Shown: positions 50,413 to 58,483 of the stretch, piece after piece
Position numbering within the stretch: position 1 is the first letter of the stretch
Layout: every line of letters begins with the position of its first letter
Assembly: GCF_042932805.1 (NCBI RefSeq)
Contig: NZ_CP170633.1
Span: forward strand, 2,666,001-2,730,000
Length of the DNA stretch: 64,000 nt
Origin: Ascidiaceihabitans sp029251465
GTDB lineage: Bacteria; Pseudomonadota; Alphaproteobacteria; Rhodobacterales; Rhodobacteraceae
Reading direction: 5' to 3'
Program-made: the position numbers and the translations under genes
The notes under the pieces: model-generated
The model's input: only the letters and a program-made list of their open reading frames with translations
Databases searched by the model: none
What the model was told of the DNA's origin: nothing

Positions 50413-50763
50413 ATGCATCACCAAGCACAATTTCCAGGTATGTTTGCCCCTGAACAAGGGGCGTTGCCTATTGAACCGCCCGTTGCGGCGACGGGTAAGC
50501 AAATCGCGTTTGCCACATCTATCGCAGGTAAGGTGGGGCTTGCCCCGCCCGTGGCCTTGTTTCGCAACCGCACGGCCCTGTCCGCGTGGATCGACACCCA
50601 TAAACCCAAACCGCCCACTGGCCAGTTCGCCAATTATCCGTCCTCCAAGCAGGTCGCGTTTGCCGAACGCATCGCCCGCGTTAAACGCAGCGATGTGCCG
50701 CACGAGTGTTTTCGCAACAAAACACTCATGTCCCGCTGGATTGACGGCAACAAGCCGCGCTAA
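50413..50763 (+). CDS. Small protein with two tandem 38-residue repeats, likely SOS-controlled
   Basis: 116 residues from ATG 50413 behind AAAGGAACATTGCA. Two copies of one motif: residues about 27-64 (GKQIAFATSIAGK...LFRNRTALSAWIDTHKP) and 77-114 (SKQVAFAERIARV...CFRNKTLMSRWIDGNKP). The pattern (KQ-hydrophobic-FA-x-x-IA ... R-x-x-LS-x-WID) resembles the short C-terminal repeats of some bacterial topoisomerase III/DNA-binding proteins. It may therefore bind DNA. Control by LexA is inferred from the box at 50362-50376. Known alphaproteobacterial SOS proteins of this size include division inhibitors, but this sequence does not match those I know. Confidence 0.7.
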   Translation: MHHQAQFPGMFAPEQGALPIEPPVAATGKQIAFATSIAGKVGLAPPVALFRNRTALSAWIDTHKPKPPTGQFANYPSSKQVAFAERIARVKRSDVPHECFRNKTLMSRWIDGNKPR

Positions 50764-50852
50764 GTGACCAAACGTAACCACTGCGGAAGCCCGTTGGTGA
50801 AACGTGTTAAACCCCCTAAAGGTGCCCCAAGCTGACTGCAAAGGGCCACCAC

Positions 50853-51485
50853 ATGCGCTATCCAACGTCTAACGCTGAAACCGCCGCTGATGGTGTTGTT
50901 CATGCAATCTCAGTCTCTTTGGCTCTTTTTGGTGCCGTCTGGCTGTGGCGTTACCCGTCGATGTGGCAGAGCCCCGCAATGGCGTGGGCCGTCGGCGTTT
51001 TTATCGTCATCATGGTGGTAGCCCTTGTCACCTCGGCCGTCTATCACATGACGCCGATTTCGCCGCTGCGCGCCACCTTGCGCCGGTGTGATCACGGACT
51101 GATTTTCCTGCGCATCGCCAGCACGTACACGCCGTTGGTTTTGATCATAAACACCAACTTTGCCTACGTTGTCTTGGCCGGCGTTTGGGTGATTGCGCTG
51201 ATCGGAACGGTCCAAAAGTTGTTCTTTTGGCAGGCGGACGGCACATCATCGATCGCGATGTATGCGGTTCTCAGTTGGGCCGCCGTTCTGCTGATTTGGC
51301 CAATGTGGGTGCACTTGCCGCACGACGGCGTCGGTTTTGTCGCTGTCGGAGGCGTGCTGTATTCTGTTGGCGCTGTGATCTATTCACGTAAAACAATGCC
51401 TTACCGCTACCCGGTTTGGCACGTGTTTGCGACCTCGGCCTCCGTCGCATTTTACATCGCTATTGTGATCTGCATCGCGGCCTAA
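50853..51485 (+). CDS. trhA: Hemolysin III / TrhA family membrane protein
   Basis: 210 residues with seven transmembrane helices. It has the PAQR/hemolysin III markers: NAETAADGVVHAISVS with His near the start, SAVYHMTP, the RCDHGLIFLRIASTYTPLVL segment, and a C-terminal VWHVFATSASVAFYIAI. E. coli TrhA (YqfA) tunes membrane energetics; the family is ancient and zinc-dependent in homologues. It ends convergently with the IMPACT gene, overlapping by 4 nt. Gene symbol by family only. Confidence 0.9.
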   Translation: MRYPTSNAETAADGVVHAISVSLALFGAVWLWRYPSMWQSPAMAWAVGVFIVIMVVALVTSAVYHMTPISPLRATLRRCDHGLIFLRIASTYTPLVLIINTNFAYVVLAGVWVIALIGTVQKLFFWQADGTSSIAMYAVLSWAAVLLIWPMWVHLPHDGVGFVAVGGVLYSVGAVIYSRKTMPYRYPVWHVFATSASVAFYIAIVICIAA

Positions 51486-51832
51486 AGCGAGTCCAAATAC
51501 GCCCGCACGCAAGTTTGGACATGGCGGAACCGATCACCGCCAAGGTGCTTACCACCGTACCAGCGGGTCACGACGATCATGTGATCGACAAGCCCTTCGC
51601 GTTCCAACATCCGCACGATGACCATGCCGGCACCGCTTTCGCCGTCGTCGCCTTTGATCGGGCCGCCGTCGGACAACAAGGCCGCCCAGGTATTATGCGT
51701 CGCCTTGGCATATGATTTTTCGCGCAAAAGCGTTTTCAAAGCTGCATCAATATCTGCGCGGGATCCAATCGGGCAGCCCGAAACCGCATATTTGGACCCG
51801 CGGTCTGTCAAAATTTGACCCAATTGCTTCAA
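51482..51832 (-). CDS. IMPACT/YigZ family protein, short form
   Basis: 116 residues with the IMPACT (UPF0029 N-terminal) signature: YAKATHNTWAAL, KGDDGESGAGMVIVRMLERE and VVTRWYGGKHLGGDRFRHVQ. It lacks the C-terminal half of E. coli YigZ (about 205 residues), so this is the single-domain form. Mammalian IMPACT modulates GCN2 signalling; the bacterial role is undefined. ATG 51832 reading into an AT-neutral region; no operon partners on this strand. Confidence 0.85.
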   Translation of the reverse strand: MKQLGQILTDRGSKYAVSGCPIGSRADIDAALKTLLREKSYAKATHNTWAALLSDGGPIKGDDGESGAGMVIVRMLEREGLVDHMIVVTRWYGGKHLGGDRFRHVQTCVRAYLDSL

Positions 51833-51928
51833 GGTAAGGTTTCCCAGACCTGCGCATTCAAATCCGCCATGCTAAAACCATCCTTATTGAACGGTATCTT
51901 TTTACGATTGTTTTTAAGGACGAGACAG

Positions 51929-52204
51929 ATGAATTTTATCATCGTGAACCCAGACGTATTTGAAATGATTGGCGTGGCGGGCTTTGCCCTCTACGTCATC
52001 AACTATTCGTTGCTAACGCTGCGCTTTATGGACGGCCATAGCCTAAGTTACTTTATTCTGAATTTGCTCGCCGCCGCCTTTGTTCTGGTCGGGCTTACGG
52101 TCAGTTTCAATTTGGCCTCAGCGATGATCCAACTGTTTTGGGTCGCGATGTCGAGCTTAGGCATTGCGCTGCGCCTCGCGCGCCCAACACCCGCCCTAGC
52201 ATAA
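51929..52204 (+). CDS. Small membrane protein of the CBU_0592 type
   Basis: 91 residues behind AAGGACGAGACAG. Three hydrophobic helices: FEMIGVAGFALYVINYSLLT, LSYFILNLLAAAFVLVGLTV and MIQLFWVAMSSLGIALRLAR. The pattern with GFxLYVINY and YFILNLLAA is that of the CBU_0592 family of small bacterial membrane proteins (no known function). The open frame begins upstream at 51815, but ATG 51929 has the Shine-Dalgarno. Alone on its strand, convergent with the M48 gene. Confidence 0.75.
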   Translation: MNFIIVNPDVFEMIGVAGFALYVINYSLLTLRFMDGHSLSYFILNLLAAAFVLVGLTVSFNLASAMIQLFWVAMSSLGIALRLARPTPALA

Positions 52205-52231
52205 CAAATCTTGATTCAGTTTCAGCCGGGA

Positions 52232-52969
52232 TCAAAGCTTGGCTACGGTTTCACGCACGATACGTTGGCGATCTGCATTGGGTGGGTGGGTCCCAAGAAA
52301 ACGGTCACCCGGGTCGGGGATACGGGCAAAAAACTTTGCACCATTCAGCGGTGAATACCCGGCGCGCGCCGAGATGATTGTACCCAACGCATCCGCTTCT
52401 AGTTCGAAATCCTTCGAGTAAACCCGCGCGCCAACTTGTGCGCCCCACTGAACTGCCGTGTCGACAGAGGCCTGACTGGCACCACCAAGTGCTGCGATGC
52501 CACCCAAAACCAACGCCGTCGCCGCAGAGTTTCGTTGCTGGCGTGCGATGTGCCCCGCGATGTGATGCGCCGCCTCATGCCCCATCACAAATGCAATTTC
52601 ATCGGCGTTGCGGGCCTCGTTGATCAACGCAATGGTAAAGGCAATGATCGGGCGGCCATCCTTGTCAAAGGTTTGAAACGCATTGGCCGGTTGCGACGGA
52701 TCAGGGTCAACAACGATGCGATAATCGCAATTGCTGCCGTCGGTGCGTGCACGGCATTCACGTTCTGCAACCGGTTCCACACGTTCTGTAACTTGTGCAA
52801 ACGCCCGTTCAGCCTGGGCTTTGTTTTGGAATGTCGACGACGGCTTGCCGGGTGTAATCGGCGCGCTATCGATCGGCGTCGTGGGGGACGGGATTTCATC
52901 ACAGGCAGCAACAAACAGCGCAGCCACCAACGCCATAGCCAATTTTGGCACCGTACTTGTAAAAATCAT
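52232..52969 (-). CDS. M48-family metallopeptidase lipoprotein
   Basis: 245 residues from ATG 52969 (a GTG two codons earlier is possible). Signal peptide with lipobox ALFVAAC (Cys about 23), then a Pro/Thr linker. The M48 zinc site is VMGHEAAHHIAGH (HExxH) with the third ligand in KDFELEADALG. It is a periplasmic lipoprotein protease of the BepA/LoiP-like kind, with a probable role in outer-membrane quality control. Length is short for M48C, consistent with absence of a TPR domain. It is convergent with the CBU_0592-like gene and transcribed from the region shared with ilvE. Confidence 0.9.
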   Translation of the reverse strand: MIFTSTVPKLAMALVAALFVAACDEIPSPTTPIDSAPITPGKPSSTFQNKAQAERAFAQVTERVEPVAERECRARTDGSNCDYRIVVDPDPSQPANAFQTFDKDGRPIIAFTIALINEARNADEIAFVMGHEAAHHIAGHIARQQRNSAATALVLGGIAALGGASQASVDTAVQWGAQVGARVYSKDFELEADALGTIISARAGYSPLNGAKFFARIPDPGDRFLGTHPPNADRQRIVRETVAKL

Positions 52970-53084
52970 GGGCACTCTCTGTTACCTAGAATGACGCCGA
53001 ACTTAGCATGCCCGCCAACAGCATCCACCCCAAATCCTCGTGAACGGTAAACCTGCCTGATTTGCGGCGATGGATGTTGTCATT

Positions 53085-53118
53085 TTAGGTCTGGATATAT
53101 GACCTAACTGTGTTAGGT
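53085..53118. promoter_or_regulatory. Three TTAGGT half-sites upstream of ilvE
   Basis: TTAGGT (53085-53090), its reverse complement ACCTAA (53102-53107) and TTAGGT (53113-53118). The last two form ACCTAAC-TGT-GTTAGGT, a 7-bp inverted repeat with a 3-bp spacer; the first two frame AGGTC-N9-GACCT. It ends 24 bp before the ilvE start. It looks like a dimer site for a MarR- or GntR-like regulator; no such gene is in the window. Confidence 0.5.
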
Positions 53119-53142
53119 TTTGCCAATTCGAAAGGACACAAA

Positions 53143-54006
53143 ATGGCGACCGGAACTCAGATCAAGACCTTTTACCAAGACGCATGGCATGATGCGGATG
53201 TGCCGATCATGAAGGCTGCGGACCACGGATCATGGCTGGGCACCACAGTGTTTGATGGCGCGCGTTATTTTGACGGGGTTGCCCCCGATCTGCGGGCCCA
53301 TTGCGACCGGATCAACCGGTCTGCCGAGGCGCTGATGATCACGCCCACGATGACGACAGGCGACATCGTCGAAGCGGTTCAAGAGGGTTTGAAGTCGTAT
53401 AATTCCGACACGCCTGTCTATATTCGTCCAATGTATTGGGCGCTTGAGGGGGATCCCATGGGGATCGTACCCAAAGCCGGCGCGACAGGTTTCGCAATTT
53501 CGCTCGAGGCAATTCCGATGGCAGATCAAAACGCCGCCGCCACGTTGACGCGCACCCGTTTCCGTCGCCCCGTGATGGAAGATGCCGTGGTCAACGCCAA
53601 GGCAGGCTGCTTGTATCCCAACAACGCGCGCATGTTGGTCGAGGCCCGCGACAAAGGTTTCAGCAACGCACTGGTGGCAGACGCCATGGGCAATGTCGCC
53701 GAAACGGCCACGGCGAACGTGTTCATGGTCAAGGACGGAGAAGTGTTCACGCCCATCCCAAACGGCACATTTTTGGCAGGCATCACCCGCGCCCGGCACA
53801 TGAAACACATGCGTGCCGATGGCATGAAGGTGCATGAAACTGTGCTGAGTTTTCAAGACTTTCACGAGGCCGACGAGGTGTTTTTATCTGGCAACATGAT
53901 GAAGGTCACGCCGATCAAAGCCTTTGATGACACGCAATACCAGATCGGTCCTGTGACCCGTCGCGTGCGTGAAATGTACTGGGACTGGGCCTTGTCCGAG
54001 GTCTAA
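53143..54006 (+). CDS. ilvE: Branched-chain amino acid aminotransferase
   Basis: 287 residues from ATG 53143 behind GAAAGGACACAAA. Class IV PLP aminotransferase: HGSWLGTTVFDGARYFDG, VYIRPMYW, the PLP lysine in AVVNAKAGCLYPNNARML, ETATANVFMVKDG and FLAGITRARHM. It transaminates valine, leucine and isoleucine with 2-oxoglutarate. The sequence is of the short IlvE-like branch frequent in Rhodobacteraceae; another substrate (a D-amino acid) is less likely. Monocistronic; regulatory half-sites lie just upstream. Confidence 0.92.
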   Translation: MATGTQIKTFYQDAWHDADVPIMKAADHGSWLGTTVFDGARYFDGVAPDLRAHCDRINRSAEALMITPTMTTGDIVEAVQEGLKSYNSDTPVYIRPMYWALEGDPMGIVPKAGATGFAISLEAIPMADQNAAATLTRTRFRRPVMEDAVVNAKAGCLYPNNARMLVEARDKGFSNALVADAMGNVAETATANVFMVKDGEVFTPIPNGTFLAGITRARHMKHMRADGMKVHETVLSFQDFHEADEVFLSGNMMKVTPIKAFDDTQYQIGPVTRRVREMYWDWALSEV

Positions 54007-54128
54007 GGCCACGCCAACTGGTCTTATAGAAATCGTCCAAAGGCATGCGCAATTGCGTTGCCAGTCCGCGTACTCTGCGTCACAATTGTGGTCGGATCTC
54101 AATTTGATCAGCCCTAAGGGAGAACAAG

Positions 54129-54584
54129 ATGCGGAAATTTCTAGTCGTACTTGATGACAGCCATGAATGCCTGAATGCAATGCGCTTTGCCGCGCTGCGG
54201 GCGGCCCACACAGGCGGCGGCGTCGAAGTTTTGGCAGTTATCCCGCCAGATGAATTCAACCACTGGATCGGCGTCGGCAACGTCATGCGTGAAGAAGCGC
54301 GCGAACGGATCCACGCCCATTTCGAAGTGTTTGCCAAGTGGATGCGCGACAAACAGCACGTCGATCCGGAACTGGTCATTCGCGAAGGCCAGGCAGTCGA
54401 TGAAATCATCCAGCAGATTGCCGACGACAGCGAAATCGGCGTGCTGGTTTTGGGCGCTGGCACCACCAACAAAGGCCCCGGACCACTGGTCACGCAACTG
54501 ACCAAAAGTGCCGGCAGCTTGCCGATCCCCATCACAATTGTGCCCGGCGATCTGAGCAAAGAAAAGTTAGAGGCGATCACCTAA
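54129..54584 (+). CDS. Universal stress protein (UspA) family
   Basis: 151 residues behind TAAGGGAGAACAAG. The UspA fold shows KFLVVLDDSHECLNAMRFAA at the start and a degenerate ATP loop (VLVLGAGTTNKGPGPLVTQL) where the usual GxxGxxG-9-GS appears altered, so ATP binding is doubtful. The middle (EEARERIHAHFEVFAKWMRD) is a long helix. Cytosolic stress-related protein by homology. A run of nine C follows 6 nt after its stop. Confidence 0.88.
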   Translation: MRKFLVVLDDSHECLNAMRFAALRAAHTGGGVEVLAVIPPDEFNHWIGVGNVMREEARERIHAHFEVFAKWMRDKQHVDPELVIREGQAVDEIIQQIADDSEIGVLVLGAGTTNKGPGPLVTQLTKSAGSLPIPITIVPGDLSKEKLEAIT

Positions 54585-54621
54585 AGGGTGCCCCCCCCCA
54601 ACAGAACCGAGATTACAGGCC

Positions 54622-55137
54622 ATGCCCGACCCGCATTCGATCACAACTGACCGCCTTTTTCTGACGCCATTCGCCCCTGAACACGCGGATGATTTGCTTG
54701 CGATGAACTCGGATCCGGACGTCATGCGGTATTTGGGCGACATACAAACCCGCGCGGACGTTGAGACAAGCATCGAGCGCGTGCAGGCCCGCTGGGAGAA
54801 ATCCGGATACAGCTGGTGGACGATATTTTTGAAAGATACCGACACCATGATCGGTTCTGCCTGCTTGCAAAATCTGGCCCATAAAGACGACGCGCCGCTG
54901 GAAATCGGCTGGCGCCTGAAGACAGCCCATCACGGCAAAGGCTACGCAACCGAGGCCGGTCAGGCCGCGATGGATTTCGGGTTCAACACCATTGGCGTCG
55001 ACTATCTGTGCGCTGTGACGAACCCCGACAATCTAGCCTCGCAAAAGGTCATGCAGCGTCTTGGAATGCACTATGTTGGCATCCAAACGCACTACGACGA
55101 ACCTTGTGTTTACTATGAAATGCACAAGCCAGGCTGA
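54622..55137 (+). CDS. GNAT acetyltransferase, RimJ/RimL-like
   Basis: 171 residues. The N-terminus has the RimJ/RimL start ITTDRLFLTPFAPEHADDLL. The acetyl-CoA motif A region reads GWRLKTAHHGKGYATEAGQA (Q/R-x-x-G-x-G/A variant), and the C-terminal part (NPDNLASQKVMQRLGMHYVG) is the N-A-S motif. It acetylates an N-terminus or a small molecule; target unknown. Starts 37 nt after the universal stress gene, across a C9 tract. Confidence 0.87.
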   Translation: MPDPHSITTDRLFLTPFAPEHADDLLAMNSDPDVMRYLGDIQTRADVETSIERVQARWEKSGYSWWTIFLKDTDTMIGSACLQNLAHKDDAPLEIGWRLKTAHHGKGYATEAGQAAMDFGFNTIGVDYLCAVTNPDNLASQKVMQRLGMHYVGIQTHYDEPCVYYEMHKPG

Positions 55138-55242
55138 CCCTATTTCTAAAATTCAATCGCCCAACTTAGAATCGTTCCAATACCTTGACTTGGGCCAACC
55201 GCAGGCGCATATCTGTACCTGACAGCTCAGGAGGCTTTGCCC

Positions 55243-55806
55243 ATGTTTATCCAAACTGAATCGACACCAAATCCGGCCACGTTGAAATTCTTGCCCGGCC
55301 AAGAGGTTCTAGAGGTGGGCACAGCGGATTTCCCCAGCGCCGAAACCAGTGACGCATCGCCTTTGGCGCAGCGCATTTTTGGCGTTGATGGCGTAGCTGG
55401 CGTGTTCTTTGGCATCGACTTTGTGACCGTCACCAAGGCGGATGCGATCGAATGGGACCACATCAAACCGGCGATCCTCGGCGCGATCATGGAACATTTC
55501 CAATCCGGCCAACCGGTTATGGCGGCGGATCACAAACCAACGTCTGGCCATGCCGAACACACGGGCGAAGACGGCGCAATTGTCGGTCAGATCAAAGAAT
55601 TGCTCGACAGCCGCGTGCGCCCAGCAGTGGCGCAAGACGGCGGCGACATCACGTTCCACGGATTTGATCGCGGCGTTGTTTACCTGCACATGCAAGGGGC
55701 CTGCGCGGGCTGCCCATCGTCCACTTTGACGTTGAAAATGGGTATCGAAAACCTGCTGCGCCACTACATTCCAGAGGTGACAGAGGTGCGCCCTGTTGCC
55801 GTCTAA
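55243..55806 (+). CDS. NifU-type iron-sulfur scaffold (NFU) protein
   Basis: 187 residues from ATG 55243 behind CAGGAGGCTTTGCCC. The Nfu N-terminal domain (MFIQTESTPNPATLKFLPGQ to about 88) is followed by the NifU C-terminal domain with DGGDITFHGFDRG and the cluster Cys pair GACAGCPSSTLTLKMGIENL (CxxC). It carries and transfers [4Fe-4S] clusters to client enzymes. The GFA gene begins inside its last codons by an 11-nt overlap, so it is an operon with 55796-57241. Confidence 0.94.
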   Translation: MFIQTESTPNPATLKFLPGQEVLEVGTADFPSAETSDASPLAQRIFGVDGVAGVFFGIDFVTVTKADAIEWDHIKPAILGAIMEHFQSGQPVMAADHKPTSGHAEHTGEDGAIVGQIKELLDSRVRPAVAQDGGDITFHGFDRGVVYLHMQGACAGCPSSTLTLKMGIENLLRHYIPEVTEVRPVAV

Positions 55807-56263
55807 ACCGGCATTTACCAGTTTCGGTACGCATATTGCACCGCCCGTCACCGGGCGGTGTTATTGTGGAAAGACATCGATTTCGGCGACATCCCTACCG
55901 ATTGTCACCACGTATTGCCATTGCACGTCTTGTCGTCGTTTAACTGGTGCTCCTGTTGCCGCGTTCAGCGCATTTGCCGTAGGGCAACTGGATATTTCGC
56001 CTGCCCCGCACCACGCCGATCCGGTCACCGCCGGTGTTGATCGTTGGTTCTGTGCCAGCTGTGGCACAGCAATGGCCGCAACGTACGACTACCTTGCGAA
56101 CCACGTTTATGTTCCAATCGGCGTATTGGATCAGGCAGATGATTTTGCCCCAACGCAGCACAGCCATGCCAGCGCGGCAATCTCGTGGCTGCACATAAAT
56201 GATGATCTACCACGTGCCGAAAACAGCGGACGTGATGCCTTGAACGCAAGCCATTCCGATTAG
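55796..56263 (+). CDS. GFA (glutathione-dependent formaldehyde-activating) family zinc protein
   Basis: 155 residues. Zinc ligands: RCYCGKT, YCHCTSCRRLTGAP and WFCASCGT, the GFA/CENP-V pattern. The reported activity (S-hydroxymethylglutathione synthase) is doubtful for most members, so the function is open. The start is a TTG (55796) preceded by AGAGGTG, placed within the end of the NFU gene. It shares the strand with tsaB, one base after its stop. Confidence 0.85.
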   Translation: MPSKPAFTSFGTHIAPPVTGRCYCGKTSISATSLPIVTTYCHCTSCRRLTGAPVAAFSAFAVGQLDISPAPHHADPVTAGVDRWFCASCGTAMAATYDYLANHVYVPIGVLDQADDFAPTQHSHASAAISWLHINDDLPRAENSGRDALNASHSD

Positions 56264-56264
56264 T

Positions 56265-56840
56265 ATGAGAGCGCCAATTTACATCCTTGGGCTTGATACA
56301 TCCGCCGCCCACTGCGCCGTGGCTTTGATGCGAAATGGTGTGATCATCGAACAGGTTGCCGAGGACATGAGCAAAGGCCAAGCCGAGCGCCTTATGGGTT
56401 TGGTCGATGACGTTTTGGTTCGCAACGGCGTGACCTATAGCGATCTTTCGGCAATTGGCGTTGGCGTTGGACCGGGCAATTTTACCGGCATTCGCATCGG
56501 CGTTTCCGCAGCGCGCGGTTTGGCCTTGGGGCTTGGCATACCGGCCTACGGCATCGACGGGTTTGATCAACGCGAGCGGTGCATTCCAAATGCGCCGTAT
56601 CAATGCGTGCCTGCCCCGCGCGATCAAATGTATGTGCGTCGCGGTGGTGTGGCGGCGTTGCAAACGCGCGGCATGCTGGATCAAATCCCGAACGAACCCA
56701 GCCCTACCGATCTTGCGGCGAGTGTCGCGCAATTGGCCCACAGCCGCTGGCCCGATCCGGCCTCTGCCCCCGCGCCCTACTATTTACGCGCACCTGATGC
56801 AGCACCGGCGCGTGATGCGCCGCCGACGATCCTGCCATGA
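56265..56840 (+). CDS. tsaB: tRNA threonylcarbamoyladenosine biosynthesis protein TsaB
   Basis: 191 residues. ILGLDTSAAHCAVALMRNG, ERLMGLVDDVL and GVGVGPGNFTGIRIGVSAAR are the TsaB (YeaZ) signatures. It is the partner of TsaD and TsaE in forming t6A37 on ANN-decoding tRNAs. Shorter than E. coli TsaB (231), with a Pro/Ala-rich tail, as in other Rhodobacteraceae. The rimI ATG overlaps its stop (ATGA), the typical tsaB-rimI pair. Confidence 0.94.
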   Translation: MRAPIYILGLDTSAAHCAVALMRNGVIIEQVAEDMSKGQAERLMGLVDDVLVRNGVTYSDLSAIGVGVGPGNFTGIRIGVSAARGLALGLGIPAYGIDGFDQRERCIPNAPYQCVPAPRDQMYVRRGGVAALQTRGMLDQIPNEPSPTDLAASVAQLAHSRWPDPASAPAPYYLRAPDAAPARDAPPTILP

Positions 56841-57241
56841 CACCCGCCGAAATGGCCGAGATTCACGCGGCTGCTTTTACGCAATCGCGCCCGTGGGCTG
56901 CGGATGAATTTGCATCGCTCATGGAACACCCGACAACCGAAGCATTCACCCATTCGCGTGGATTCGCTTTGGTGCAAAACATTGGTGGCGAAGCAGAATT
57001 GCTGACAATCGCGGTGTCCCCCAAGGCCCAAGGCAACGGGATCGGGCGCGCCCTGATGCAGGCTTGGATGCAGGGAATCGATGCATCCATGGCGTTTTTA
57101 GAGGTCGCGCAAGACAACGCAGCTGCTATTTCCCTCTATAAATCTTGTGGATTCGCAGACGTCGGTCGCCGAAAAGCCTATTATCGACGCAAAGATGCAC
57201 CCGGCGTCGATGCAATCATCATGCGATGCTGCCTCACTTAA
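56837..57241 (+). CDS. rimI: Ribosomal protein S18 alanine N-acetyltransferase RimI
   Basis: 134 residues. GNAT fold: MAEIHAAAFTQSRPWAADEF, the acetyl-CoA motif TIAVSPKAQGNGIGRALMQA (Q-x-x-G-x-G), LEVAQDNAAAISLYKSCGFA and a final YYRRKD. It acetylates N-terminal Ala of S18. Coupled to tsaB. It is followed by 180 bp that carry the promoter of the ABC importer operon; no terminator was recognised. Confidence 0.93.
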   Translation: MTPAEMAEIHAAAFTQSRPWAADEFASLMEHPTTEAFTHSRGFALVQNIGGEAELLTIAVSPKAQGNGIGRALMQAWMQGIDASMAFLEVAQDNAAAISLYKSCGFADVGRRKAYYRRKDAPGVDAIIMRCCLT

Positions 57242-57421
57242 CGTCATTATGTCCAAAACCTTAAGGTTCGGCTGTCCAGCCCCAAAAAGCAGTTGACCCT
57301 GCGCGCCTGCTGCGGCCTTATTTGTATCTGATCTAAAGCTATCTGCTGGCTTAAGATGGCCAAATGGGCCGCGTGGAGCATTTTCACGGCCTCAAAAATA
57401 GACAACTGGGAGAGAAATCTT

Positions 57422-58426
57422 ATGACCCTCATGACCAAATTCCTTGGCGCTGCCGCCGGGATCGCATTGTCGGCTGGTGCCGCATTCGCAGACCCTGCAC
57501 TGATCTTTGATCTGGGTGGCAAGTTCGACAAATCCTTTAACGAAGCTGCCTTTAACGGCGCGCAACGTTGGGCCGAAGAAACCGGCGGTTCATTCCTGGA
57601 AATCGAACTGCAATCCGAAGCACAGCGCGAGCAAGCGTTGCGTCGTTTCGCCGAAGCTGGTGCCAACCCTGTCATCACAACCGGTTTCGCCTTTGCTGAT
57701 CCGGTCAGCGTCGTGGCCCCTGATTACCCAGACACGAAGTTCATCAACATTGATGGCTGGATGCCCGAAGTACCGGCCAACGTTCAGTTGATCGGTTTCC
57801 AAGAGCACCAAGGATCGTATCTGGTTGGCATGATGGCCGCGATGGCGTCAAAAACCGGCACAGTCGGTTTTATCGGCGGCATGGACATCCCGTTGATCCG
57901 CCACTTTGGCTGCGGTTTTGCCCAAGGCGTTAAGGCTGTGAACCCGGACGCAAAAGTGATCGCCAACATGACCGGCACAACACCAACCGCATGGAATGAC
58001 CCGGTAAAAGGCTCCGAGTTGACAAAAGCGCAAATCAGCCAAGGCGCTGACGTTGTGTATGCAGCGGCCGGCGGCACAGGCGTTGGCGTTCTGCAAACAG
58101 CAGCAGACGAAGGCATCTTGTCGATTGGTGTGGACAGCAACCAGAACCACCTGCACTCAGGCAAGGTTTTGACATCCATGCTGAAACGCGTTGACGTTGC
58201 GGTGTACGATTCAATGACCGCCGGTGCGGCGATGGAAACGGGTGGTTTCACCACGCTTGGTCTGGCCGAAGAAGGCGTTGGCTACGCGTTGGATGAACAC
58301 AACGCCGCCCTCGTGTCCGCGGACATGAAAGCCGCCGTTGACGCAGCCCGCGAAAAAATCATCGCAGGCGATCTGGAAGTTGTTGCATATTACGCCAACG
58401 ACAGCTGCCCAGTTCTCGACTTCTAA
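57422..58426 (+). CDS. BmpA/PnrA-type nucleoside-binding lipoprotein or periplasmic protein
   Basis: 334 residues from ATG 57422 behind GGGAGAGAAATCTT. Sec signal (about 1-23, ending AAFAD; no lipobox Cys). BMP-family features are LIFDLGGKFDKSFNEAAFNG, GFQEHQGSYLVGMMAAMAS and the TGTVGFIGGMDIPLIRHFGC repeat. BMP proteins bind purine nucleosides for ABC uptake. It is the first gene of the operon, followed by a 10-bp inverted repeat (58435-58483) that could protect this transcript and lower expression downstream. Confidence 0.92.
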   Translation: MTLMTKFLGAAAGIALSAGAAFADPALIFDLGGKFDKSFNEAAFNGAQRWAEETGGSFLEIELQSEAQREQALRRFAEAGANPVITTGFAFADPVSVVAPDYPDTKFINIDGWMPEVPANVQLIGFQEHQGSYLVGMMAAMASKTGTVGFIGGMDIPLIRHFGCGFAQGVKAVNPDAKVIANMTGTTPTAWNDPVKGSELTKAQISQGADVVYAAAGGTGVGVLQTAADEGILSIGVDSNQNHLHSGKVLTSMLKRVDVAVYDSMTAGAAMETGGFTTLGLAEEGVGYALDEHNAALVSADMKAAVDAAREKIIAGDLEVVAYYANDSCPVLDF

Positions 58427-58434
58427 ATAAAAAG

Positions 58435-58483
58435 GCCCCAAGCCATGACAGATTGTCTTCACACACTCTTCTCGGCTTGGGGC
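58435..58483 (+). promoter_or_regulatory. Intercistronic stem-loop enclosing a start codon
   Basis: GCCCCAAGCC (58435-58444) and GGCTTGGGGC (58474-58483) are a perfect 10-bp inverted repeat with a 29-nt loop. The loop begins with the ATG (58445) of the NTF2-like gene, and the left arm overlaps its Shine-Dalgarno spacing. Its place directly after the binding-protein gene fits a known design, where a stem-loop stabilises the abundant upstream mRNA. Confidence 0.6.
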
